Part shown: positions 20,629-30,663 of the stretch, one piece after another
Layout: the number at the start of each line of letters is the position of its first letter
Position numbering within the stretch: position 1 is the stretch's first letter
Assembly: GCA_024398105.1 (NCBI GenBank)
Contig: JAKSJP010000004.1
Location: 62,001-126,000, forward strand
Direction of reading: 5' to 3'
DNA length: 64,000 bases
Origin: Bacteroidales bacterium
GTDB taxonomy: Bacteria > Bacteroidota > Bacteroidia > Bacteroidales > UBA932
Translations under genes and position numbers: made by a program
Notes under the pieces: generated by a model
The model's input: only the letters and a program-made list of their open reading frames with translations
What the model was told of the DNA's origin: nothing
Databases searched by the model: none

Positions 20629-21198
20629 ATGAATATGAGAAAGGTTCTTATAGCTGTGCTCATCGCGTCTTTCGCGGCATCCTGCGGAACTTCACGTTCT
20701 GCAGCGGTTGCGGTGTCGGGAGGTGACGAGCTGGCTGTGCGTGGTTCACAGGAACGTAGTGAGATAGTATCTGACGGATATCAGAGGATAGATTCCAGGA
20801 AAAACGCCAGCTCAATAAGCCGTGTGGATATCAAGGACGAGGAGCTTGGGTCGTACAATACTATATTCGAATACCTTAGAGGCCGTGTGCCTGGTGTGCA
20901 GATAGGCTATGCCGGTCCTGGCGGGACCCCTTCGGTCACGATACGCGGCGAGAACTCTTTCAATGCCGGTACCCAACCGCTTTTCGTCGTTGACGGCGCA
21001 GTCGTAAGCGACATCGCCTCCATCAACCCTAACGATGTGGCGAGTGTGAATGTGCTGAAGGATTCTTCCACCTCCATCTATGGCTCAAGAGGCGCCGGAG
21101 GTGTCATTGTCATCAAGACAAAATCCGCCCAGGAGGCTGCCGCAAGGGCTGTAGCGGAGAAGAAAGCCGCGAAGGCTGCCAGACGCTCCGGAAAATAG
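20629..21198 (+). CDS. Lipoprotein consisting of a lone TonB-receptor plug domain
   Basis: 189 residues. MRKVLIAVLIASFAASC is a lipoprotein signal. Residues about 65-165 match the plug domain of SusC/RagA-like TonB-dependent receptors: YLRGRVPGVQI, TIRGENSFNAGTQPLFVVDG, NVLKDSSTSIYGSRGAGGV and IVIKTK. The frame then ends with an Ala/Lys-rich tail and no beta-barrel; there is no barrel sequence downstream that a frameshift could have removed. The next gene is a DUF3298 lipoprotein 36 bases on. Such plug-only proteins have no known role; interaction with a barrel or with TonB is speculative. Confidence 0.85.
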   Translation: MNMRKVLIAVLIASFAASCGTSRSAAVAVSGGDELAVRGSQERSEIVSDGYQRIDSRKNASSISRVDIKDEELGSYNTIFEYLRGRVPGVQIGYAGPGGTPSVTIRGENSFNAGTQPLFVVDGAVVSDIASINPNDVASVNVLKDSSTSIYGSRGAGGVIVIKTKSAQEAAARAVAEKKAAKAARRSGK

Positions 21199-21234
21199 CA
21201 GTATATCCCGAAAGACTATTAGACCGATAATTAT

Positions 21235-22119
21235 ATGACCATGAAGAAATATCTATTTGCTGCAGCTGCGATGCTGTTCTTGCTCGTAGGCTGCGAACCT
21301 AAGCAGAAAGTTTCAAGTGAGACTGAGATAGCTGCATACTCGGATTCGACCGCGTTGCTGATGTTCAATGTCGATGTCGAGCTTCCGATAGCTGCTGACG
21401 AGGTCAATGCCAACGTCCGTCGTGACCTCTTGGATGTCGTTGTTGAGAATTTCAGCAAGTTCGGATATGAGGAATCGGTCATCGGCCACATCGAAGGCGT
21501 TTCGCCTGAGCTGGATATCCAGACACTTGTCGACAAGCTCGGATCAGAGGTCTTCGTGTCTCTTGGTAAGCTGGCTGAGGCAGACTATGAGGACAGGATG
21601 AGGTCCGGCGCTGGAAGGGAGTTCGCGCTTGAATTCGACTTCGACGAGCACTATGATTTCCAGTGGGAGTGCATGAGCACCCTTTCCCGTATCCTCGATG
21701 CAGATAAGTACTGGGTATACCTTTCTGAGGACTATGTCTACATGGGAGGAGCCCATGGCGGTATCGGAGGCGCCGGCTACCTTACCTACAGCAAGGAGGA
21801 CGGCAGCAGGATCACTGGTTTCCTTGATCCGTCCAAGCTTGACGAGATCCAGCCTATACTCCGCCAGGGTATCGTGAGATTCTTTGACGAGTCAGGCGAA
21901 GACATCTCTGAGGATGAGGTGATCGACTATCTCTTCATCGAAGACGGCATAATCCCGTTCCCTGCCTATGAGCCATACCCGACAGAGGACGGTCTCAACT
22001 TCATCTACCAGCAGTACGAGATCGCACCATATGCGATGGGCATGCCTTCATTCACCGTACCGTTCTCCGAAATCAAGCCATTCCTTTCAGAATCAGCCAG
22101 AAAGGCCCTCGGCCTTTAA
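21235..22119 (+). CDS. DUF3298 (RsiV-like) lipoprotein
   Basis: 294 residues. MTMKKYLFAAAAMLFLLVGC is a lipoprotein signal; ATG at 21241 is an equal start. The C-terminal half has YMGGAHGGIGGAGYLTYSKEDG followed by IQPILRQGIVRFF, the signature of DUF3298, a domain shared with the anti-sigma factor RsiV and the deacetylase PdaC. In RsiV it binds lysozyme; here no transmembrane or sigma-binding part exists. It follows the plug-only lipoprotein by 36 bases, so they are likely co-transcribed. Function unknown. Confidence 0.85.
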   Translation: MTMKKYLFAAAAMLFLLVGCEPKQKVSSETEIAAYSDSTALLMFNVDVELPIAADEVNANVRRDLLDVVVENFSKFGYEESVIGHIEGVSPELDIQTLVDKLGSEVFVSLGKLAEADYEDRMRSGAGREFALEFDFDEHYDFQWECMSTLSRILDADKYWVYLSEDYVYMGGAHGGIGGAGYLTYSKEDGSRITGFLDPSKLDEIQPILRQGIVRFFDESGEDISEDEVIDYLFIEDGIIPFPAYEPYPTEDGLNFIYQQYEIAPYAMGMPSFTVPFSEIKPFLSESARKALGL

Positions 22120-22157
22120 TATGCTGAATAGTGTAACTGTTTGAATAGCAGTCTATT

Positions 22158-22195
22158 AAAAAATTACTTTCGGCCTTTTGACCGAAAGTAATTTT
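22158..22195. terminator. Bidirectional intrinsic terminator
   Basis: A near-perfect hairpin, AAAATTACTTTCGG paired with CCGAAAGTAATTTT, with A and T runs on the two sides, between the convergent DUF3298 and esterase genes. Confidence 0.9.
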
Positions 22196-22244
22196 GTATA
22201 TTGCTGATTATCAGTTGATTGTGTTGTTTGCGATTGTGCGTCTG

Positions 22245-23120
22245 CTACTTGCGGACGGTGTCGTTGAGCCATCTCTCGAGCTCGCCGACGAACTCACGCT
22301 TGAAGTTTTTCTCAGACCAGCCCCAGCCGTGACCGCCTGTAGGCCAGATGTGCATTGAAGCGCTGACCTTGTTTGCTACGAGGGCCTCGTAGTATCTGAG
22401 GCTGTTCGCAACCGGTACGAGGTAGTCGTCAGATGAGAGGAGGATGAGTGCAGGAGGAGTCTGCGGAGTGACGTGCTTGTCATTTGAGTAAAGGTCTACG
22501 ATCTCCTGTGACGGGTTCTCGCCAAGGAGTCCGTCGTATGAGCCTTTGTGGGTGATGGCGAGGTCCATGGTTGTCACAGGGTAGAAGAGGATCTGGAACT
22601 CAGGACGGTTCTCGTCGCTTGTGAAATGGGTAGCAGCTGTCGAAGCGAGGTGACCACCTGCAGAACATCCCATGACACCTACATGCTCGATGCCGAGGTC
22701 CTTGCGGCCCTTCATGATCCTGATTGCTTCCTGAAGGTCGCTGAGTGGAACGTCATGGTGTCCTCTTGGAAGACGGTACTCGAGGAGTACGAAGGTGTAT
22801 CCCTGAGCGTTGAACCAATCCTTGAAGTCGCGTCCCTCATGTGTGTCGGACATCACGGCGTAACCGCCGCCCGGGCATGAGATGATGCAGTATCCGTTAG
22901 GCTCCCTTGCAGGGTAGATCTCCATATATGCCTCTGTGTATTTTGTGCCTTCAGGGGTCTCGAAGGCGTTAGGTGCACCGTTTGGCCAGATCTGTACGGT
23001 CTCCATTCTTGGGCCGAAGCTGAAGCCTCTTGGAGCGCGCTGCTGTCCTGCTCCAGGTCCCTGGGCGAGGAGCACTGTTGAAATCGCCGCGAGGGCGATG
23101 GTAAGAAAGATCTTTTTCAT
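22245..23120 (-). CDS. Secreted alpha/beta-hydrolase, acetylxylan-esterase-like
   Basis: 291 residues starting MKKIFLTIALAAISTVLLAQ, a Sec signal. The fold is of the BD-FAE/acetyl-hydrolase type: CPGGGYAVMSDTHEGRD (oxyanion region), nucleophile Ser in GCSAGGHLAS, Asp in LSSDDYLVPV and His in PTGGHGWGW. It probably deacetylates plant polysaccharides or oligosaccharides in the periplasm. It is monocistronic between a terminator and the divergent nhaD gene. It resembles the first half of the two-headed esterase at 1589-3664. Confidence 0.88.
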   Translation of the reverse strand: MKKIFLTIALAAISTVLLAQGPGAGQQRAPRGFSFGPRMETVQIWPNGAPNAFETPEGTKYTEAYMEIYPAREPNGYCIISCPGGGYAVMSDTHEGRDFKDWFNAQGYTFVLLEYRLPRGHHDVPLSDLQEAIRIMKGRKDLGIEHVGVMGCSAGGHLASTAATHFTSDENRPEFQILFYPVTTMDLAITHKGSYDGLLGENPSQEIVDLYSNDKHVTPQTPPALILLSSDDYLVPVANSLRYYEALVANKVSASMHIWPTGGHGWGWSEKNFKREFVGELERWLNDTVRK

Positions 23121-23138
23121 GTGATTAGTTATTTTTTT

Positions 23139-23146
23139 CAAAAATA
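23139..23146 (-). promoter_or_regulatory. Possible -7 box for the esterase gene
   Basis: TATTTTTG on the minus strand, 19 bases upstream of the ATG; no clear -33 box. Confidence 0.4.
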
Positions 23147-23169
23147 AGCAAAAATGTAAAAAAACGGGA

Positions 23170-23177
23170 TATCTTTG
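23170..23177 (+). promoter_or_regulatory. Possible -7 box for nhaD
   Basis: TATCTTTG 29 bases upstream of the nhaD ATG; no clear -33 TTG. Confidence 0.5.
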
Positions 23178-23205
23178 CGACCTGTTTCTTAGTTAGTGTG
23201 CAAAT

Positions 23206-24513
23206 ATGACTACCACCATTGTCCTGATATTCTTGATAGGATATCTTTTTATCGCCGTTGAAAGCTTCACGAAAGTGGACAAGGCGGCCATCTCACTTCT
23301 GATGTGCGTCCTGTGCTGGACCGTCTTCGCCTTGGGCGGAGGGGCTGACGGAAATCTCTCTCATGTACTCGAATCAAGCCTGGGAGAAGCAGGTACGACA
23401 ATCTTCTTCCTCATGGGAGCCATGGCCATCGTCGAGCTCGTCGATACCTACGGAGGCTTCAATTTCGTCCGTAAGCTTCTCATGACGACTTCAAAGCGAA
23501 GTCTCTTCTGGAGAATGGCTGTTATGACCGCGGTCATGAGTGCAATCCTCGACAACCTTACAACTACCATCGTAATGATGATGATACTGGGCAAGCTCGT
23601 GGACAACCATAAGGACGCCCTCATATACACTGCCATGATCGTAATCTCCGCGAACGCGGGAGGTGCATTCTCTCCGATCGGAGACGTCACGACCATCATG
23701 CTCTGGAACGGCAGCATGCTGTCGGCCGTCGGAGTCATCTCACACGTCTTCCTCCCAGCAGTCGTCAGCTTCGTCGTGCCGGGGCTCATCCTGCAGCATA
23801 AGCTTCAGGGCACGCTTGATCCTGTCACCAACTTCAAGCCGATCAAGGTCCATGGTGAGGTGTCAAGACGTGACCGCGCCGAAGTGTTCGCCATCGGAGT
23901 CGGCGGTCTGTGCAGCGTACCTCTCTTCCATAGTCTTACAGGACTTCCTCCATTCATGGGAATACTCATCGTGCTTGCAGTCCTCTGGGTGTTCACCGAC
24001 ATCCTCCACTTCTTCGTCAAGAAGAGTTCTGCAAGCGTGCAGTCAGTGCTCGGAAAGATCGACATGGAGACAATCCTTTTCTTCCTTGGAATCCTCATGT
24101 CAGTCAGCGTGCTTTCTGAGACAGGCGTACTTACAGACTTCGGAAAGATGCTTTCTGAGAATGTGAAGAGCGATTACCTTCAGACAGGTCTTATCGGAAT
24201 CCTCTCCAGCGTCGTGGACAACGTACCGCTTGTGGCGGCGTCAATGAAGATGTACCCAGTAGCGGATGTGGCAATGGTTGCCGCTGATCCTGCCATGGCA
24301 TCTCTTGTCCAGGACGGCATATTCTGGCAGCTTCTTGCCTATTGTGCAGGTACGGGCGGATCGCTCCTGATCATCGGCTCAGCGGCCGGAGTAGTTGCGA
24401 TGGGACTTCAGAATGTCTCATTCGGCTGGTACCTCAAGAACATAACATGGATAGCGCTTGTAGGCTATGTCGCAGGAATCGCGACCTACGCGCTTCAGAG
24501 TCTTGTCTTCTGA
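23206..24513 (+). CDS. nhaD: Sodium:proton antiporter, NhaD type
   Basis: 435 residues with about 12 hydrophobic segments and no signal peptide. Ion-transporter superfamily motifs typical of NhaD are present: AILDNLTTTIVMMM in the first half and SSVVDNVPLVAASMKM in the second, each placing a charged or polar pair in a broken helix, and GTGGSLLIIGSAAG near the end. It exports sodium in exchange for protons at the inner membrane. A sodium gradient is relevant to the symporter at 7292-8722. It is convergent with the AraC-like gene, 19 bases apart. Confidence 0.92.
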   Translation: MTTTIVLIFLIGYLFIAVESFTKVDKAAISLLMCVLCWTVFALGGGADGNLSHVLESSLGEAGTTIFFLMGAMAIVELVDTYGGFNFVRKLLMTTSKRSLFWRMAVMTAVMSAILDNLTTTIVMMMILGKLVDNHKDALIYTAMIVISANAGGAFSPIGDVTTIMLWNGSMLSAVGVISHVFLPAVVSFVVPGLILQHKLQGTLDPVTNFKPIKVHGEVSRRDRAEVFAIGVGGLCSVPLFHSLTGLPPFMGILIVLAVLWVFTDILHFFVKKSSASVQSVLGKIDMETILFFLGILMSVSVLSETGVLTDFGKMLSENVKSDYLQTGLIGILSSVVDNVPLVAASMKMYPVADVAMVAADPAMASLVQDGIFWQLLAYCAGTGGSLLIIGSAAGVVAMGLQNVSFGWYLKNITWIALVGYVAGIATYALQSLVF

Positions 24514-24532
24514 TATCTGGCTAACGTCCTGA

Positions 24533-25132
24533 TTATCTGATCTTCTTGAGCTGGTGGAGCAGCTCGATGATTCCGATGCCGATGATGCGCTTGCACGCAT
24601 TGTTCAGGGCACGGCGGTTAGCGAAACCGCAGTCGGTCGCGATCTGAGCGATCCATGCGTCAAGCTCGCCGTCGTTCAGGTCGTTCTTGAACATCTCGAT
24701 CGCCTCGTTGAGCCTGATGGAATCCATGAAGTCGTTCAATGTGTCGGTAGGGGATGCCTCCTTGAACATGATGTCGAAACTGCTCTTGTCGAGCCCTACC
24801 AGCTCTGCAAGGTCAGCTGCGCTTACCTTGGCGTTCTTATAGATCTTGGTCTGCTTGATCTGGTTCTCGAGATTCCTGAATACACGTCTATGGTCGTGGA
24901 TGCCGGCTACGTCCTCGGCATTGAGATGATATGAGTCGAGGAGACTCTCGTACATATCGGCTTTCTTTCTCTCCATGCGGAGTTCCTCGTACCTCTTGTA
25001 GAGCATAGCATTCCTCTTCTTGAGCTTGCTGCCGACGATTATGAGTCGGATTATCCATGCTATCCAGCAGACTAGGAAGACAACAGCGGATACAATGATG
25101 ATTATATCCAGAGCATTTATATTGTCTGTCAT
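24533..25132 (-). CDS. Membrane-anchored AraC-like DNA-binding protein
   Basis: 199 residues. Residues about 8-33 form one hydrophobic segment, followed by a charged helical stretch (LKKRNAMLYKRYEELRMERK) likely to form a coiled coil. Residues about 100-195 look like an AraC-type double helix-turn-helix: AADLAELVGLDKSSFDIMFK, FMDSIRLNEAIEMF and IAQIATDCGFANRRALNNA. There is no sensor, receiver or kinase domain. If real, it is a DNA-binding domain tethered to the inner membrane. It is divergent from the propeller-lipoprotein operon, a candidate target. The HTH match is by pattern only. Confidence 0.7.
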   Translation of the reverse strand: MTDNINALDIIIIVSAVVFLVCWIAWIIRLIIVGSKLKKRNAMLYKRYEELRMERKKADMYESLLDSYHLNAEDVAGIHDHRRVFRNLENQIKQTKIYKNAKVSAADLAELVGLDKSSFDIMFKEASPTDTLNDFMDSIRLNEAIEMFKNDLNDGELDAWIAQIATDCGFANRRALNNACKRIIGIGIIELLHQLKKIR

Positions 25133-25256
25133 ATCGGTCAGGTTCTAGTGTCTTTTCTTTACGTGTATGCGTCGGGGCTTAATCCCGATTATCAGCAAAT
25201 ATATAAATAAAATCGTTGTTGAAAGAAGGTTATCGCAGTGATTTTTGAAAAATGCA

Positions 25257-25264
25257 TATATTTG
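25257..25264 (+). promoter_or_regulatory. Possible -7 box directly before a start codon
   Basis: TATATTTG ends four bases before the ATG at 25269. If used, the mRNA would be nearly leaderless. No -33 TTG at the normal distance. Confidence 0.35.
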
Positions 25265-25268
25265 TATC

Positions 25269-26593
25269 ATGCGATACTCAAAGGGCATAACGGCTTTTCT
25301 CCTGACATTCCTTGCTTTATCATGCAGGCCTGGAAATATGTGTCAGGTCGATTCCTATCCTGAGATTTTTCCTGACTATATCGGCGTCACCGTCCCGGAG
25401 AGTATGGCAGGACTCCGTTTCTCAATGGCTGACGGCCGCAGGTCCAATGTGGAGACCCGAAAGGAAGGAGATGTGATATGGTATAAGGTATCGGCGTGGA
25501 ACAGGGGAGCAAAGTCAGGTGAGAGCTATAAGGAATTCCCGGTCTACATCAGCCATGATCCTATCGACCCTTATGTCGCATACCGTCTGATCGAGCCGGC
25601 CTATGAAAGCTGGCATGACATGGGCATCTACCAGAGGGAGCTCTCGTCATATAAGGAGACGGCGGTCGTGACGAACAGGATCAACGACCGTGGCTGCGTC
25701 AACTGCCATACCTTCCCGTCAGGGGATCCGTCCAGGATGCTTTTCCATGCCAGGGGACGCAACGGTGGAACCGTGTTCGTCGACGGCGGCAAGGCGACCA
25801 AGGTCGACCTCTCGAAGGTGGGTCCTATGATGCAGGGAACCTATCCTGCATGGAACCCCGACGGACGCTATGTCGTCTTCTCATCCAATTCCACGAACCA
25901 GAGCTTCTACACCGCCGCTCATCAGCAGATCGAGGTCTACGACAAGGTGTCGGACATGATGCTGATGGACCTCCAGACAGGGCAGGTGAGTGTCGTGGCG
26001 CAGACTGAAGGCCTTCTCGAGACCTTCCCGAGCTGGTCCGAGGATGGAAAGACCCTCTATTACTGCGTCTCTGACAACCCTGGAAACCTTCCGTTCTCCC
26101 GCGAGGAGACTCATTATGTGCTGAAGTCTCTCGCTTTCGATGGCGGCAGTTTCGTCGGCGGACCGCAGACTGTCCTCGATGTGGACAGCCTCTCCGTGTC
26201 CTTTCCGCGCGTCAAGGGTGACAAGCTGATATTCACTGCTTCCGCCTACGGAACTTTCCCTATATGGCACAAGGAGGCGGACCTCTGGATGCTTGATCTG
26301 ACCGACGGCTCGCTAAGGCCTCTTGATGAGCTCAACAGCGACGACACCGAAAGCTACCACAGCTGGTCAAGCAACGGCAAGTGGCTGATATTCAGCAGCC
26401 GAAGGATAGACGGCCGATACACAAGACTCTTCATCTCGCACTACGGTGAGGACGGTAAGTTCTCCAAGCCTTTCCTGCTCCCGCAGCGCGACCCTATGCA
26501 CAATACCCTGAGACTCAAGTCCTACAACATACCTGAATTCGTGACGGGACCTGTGGGCGGTCTCGAGAAAGAAACCAAGAAGCTTTTCCAGCC

Positions 26594-26597
<4 letters not shown>
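25269..26597 (+). CDS. TolB/PD40-like propeller lipoprotein with a CxxCH motif
   Basis: 442 residues from MRYSKGITAFLLTFLALSC, a lipoprotein signal. An N-terminal domain (about 20-140) precedes a CVNCH motif (Cys143, Cys146, His147), which is the heme c attachment pattern. The rest is a beta-propeller with PD40/TolB-like blades, for example YPAWNPDGRYVVFSSN, FPSWSEDGKTLYYC and YHSWSSNGKWLIFSSR. It would sit on the periplasmic side of a membrane. It overlaps the next gene by four bases (ATGA). A single heme and a propeller suggest a sensory or redox role, but the function is unknown. Confidence 0.8.
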
Positions 26598-29085
<2,488 letters not shown>

Positions 29086-29151
29086 TAGTTGCCGCAGGAC
29101 TGTCAAGACTGGCGAGGAATTTGCAGACAGGTCTGGAAAACAATCTACACT

Positions 29152-29841
29152 ATGAAAAAAGCATTGATAATCGGAGCGGCAATGGTCATCGCAGCGGCGA
29201 TGCTTCCGCTTTCAGTCGCGAAACTGAAGTCATACGACAGGACGGTCGACGTAAAAGGCCTCTGTGAAAAAGAAGTCAAGGCTGACAAGGTCATCTGGCC
29301 TATCACCTATAAGGAAATGAGTGACGATCTCTCTGCTCTTCTCAAGCAGACTGACGCAAACAATGCCCGTATCGTCGAGTTCCTCAAGAGCGGCGGTCTG
29401 AATGACAGCGAGATAACAGTAGGAACCCCTAAAGTCTCAGACAAGTTCGCCAGCGAGTACGGAAACAATGACAGGCTCTTCAGATATCTCAGCACAAACG
29501 TTGTCACAGTATGTACTTCGAACGTGGATGCTGTCCTCGCTCTCCAGGCAAGGCAGTCGGAGCTGATGAAAAAGGGCCTTACTCTTTCAGAGAATGACTG
29601 GGAGAATCCTCTCCAGTTCAAGTTCGAGGCTCTGAACGACATCAAGCCTGAGATGATCGAGGAAGCTACAGCCAACGCACGTGAGGCTGCAGAGAAATTT
29701 GCAAAGGATTCTGGCAGCAGGATCGGAAAGATCAAGACAGCGACCCAAGGCACGTTCAGCATCGAGAACAGAGACAGCAACACTCCTCATCTCAAGAGAG
29801 TGCGTGTCGTCACATACGTGACATATTACCTCAGGCACTAG
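29152..29841 (+). CDS. SIMPL-domain (DUF541) periplasmic protein
   Basis: 229 residues from MKKALIIGAAMVIAAAMLP. An N-terminal hydrophobic anchor or signal is followed by a SIMPL fold: VDVKGLCEKEVKADKVIWPI, DDLSALLKQTDANNARIVEF and a C-terminal ATANAREAAEKFAKDSGS. Homologues include BP26 and SIMPL; they form channel-like oligomers in some bacteria, but the biochemical role is unclear. It lies 66 bases after the esterase gene on the same strand and is convergent with the methyltransferase, eight bases apart. Confidence 0.88.
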   Translation: MKKALIIGAAMVIAAAMLPLSVAKLKSYDRTVDVKGLCEKEVKADKVIWPITYKEMSDDLSALLKQTDANNARIVEFLKSGGLNDSEITVGTPKVSDKFASEYGNNDRLFRYLSTNVVTVCTSNVDAVLALQARQSELMKKGLTLSENDWENPLQFKFEALNDIKPEMIEEATANAREAAEKFAKDSGSRIGKIKTATQGTFSIENRDSNTPHLKRVRVVTYVTYYLRH

Positions 29842-29849
29842 GCTTGAAG

Positions 29850-30602
29850 CTATTTGCTTGAAAGTTGGATTTTCGCAAGATAGTCGTAGTGGTCGCCCTC
29901 TGCGACTATCTCGCTTTTAAGGCCACACTTGCCGCAGGCTGTGGCAAGGAGTGAGTAGTCGGCATAGAGCCAGTCGAATGGCTTTCCCTTGACATTGCGA
30001 TAGACCATACGGTAGTCGACTTCGCCGTAGTAGGCGCCGCAGAGGTCTATGTCGAACGAGCCGTCCTCATTGAGATAGAGATACTGGAGGTCACTGGAAT
30101 CGATGAGGATGCATCCGTCGGGCGTCAGAAGTTCTGACACTTTCCTCAGCATCGGCTTCAGACCTTCGGCTTTGCCGGCGATGCCTGTACCGTTCATCAG
30201 CATCAGGATGGTGTCGAAGCTGTGGTACCATGGTCCTTCGCCCTCGTCGCTCAGTATGTCCATGCAGCGTACATCGCGCAGGCCGCGCATCTTCATCGCC
30301 TCGCAGCTGAGTGGTGAGATGTCGACGGCGGTGACCTCAAGTCCGCGCTCCTGGAGGATGATTGAATGGCAACCAGCCCCGGCTCCGATGTCGAGGACGC
30401 GGCCGCGTGCCATTGACAGTGCCGTTTTCTCAAGCTCTGGCATGTCTTCCTCGCTGCGGAACAGATGGGCCACAGGGATCTCGTCTTCCTCAAACTGACT
30501 TGACAGTACCCTCAGCTTGGCCGCCTTCCCGGTCTTCTGATATTCAAGGATGGCACTTCCCATCGGGTCGTGCAGTGCGGAGATGTGTGTGCCCTTGGCC
30601 AT
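29850..30602 (-). CDS. Class I SAM-dependent methyltransferase
   Basis: 250 residues, no signal peptide. Motif I VLDIGAGAGCHS binds SAM, the acidic end of strand 2 is in VTAVDISPLS, and motif IV is replaced by ILMLMNGTGIAG. The C-terminal part is acidic and aromatic. The substrate is probably a small molecule; not recognisable. It follows the riboswitch-controlled TonB receptor by 61 bases on the same strand, so it could share that transcript, but nothing else links it to flavins. Confidence 0.85.
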   Translation of the reverse strand: MAKGTHISALHDPMGSAILEYQKTGKAAKLRVLSSQFEEDEIPVAHLFRSEEDMPELEKTALSMARGRVLDIGAGAGCHSIILQERGLEVTAVDISPLSCEAMKMRGLRDVRCMDILSDEGEGPWYHSFDTILMLMNGTGIAGKAEGLKPMLRKVSELLTPDGCILIDSSDLQYLYLNEDGSFDIDLCGAYYGEVDYRMVYRNVKGKPFDWLYADYSLLATACGKCGLKSEIVAEGDHYDYLAKIQLSSK

Positions 30603-30663
30603 AGTTACGTCTTGGATTGTTTGCTTAAAGGTAATTATTCTGCCTTTTTTCTTCCATTTTGAA

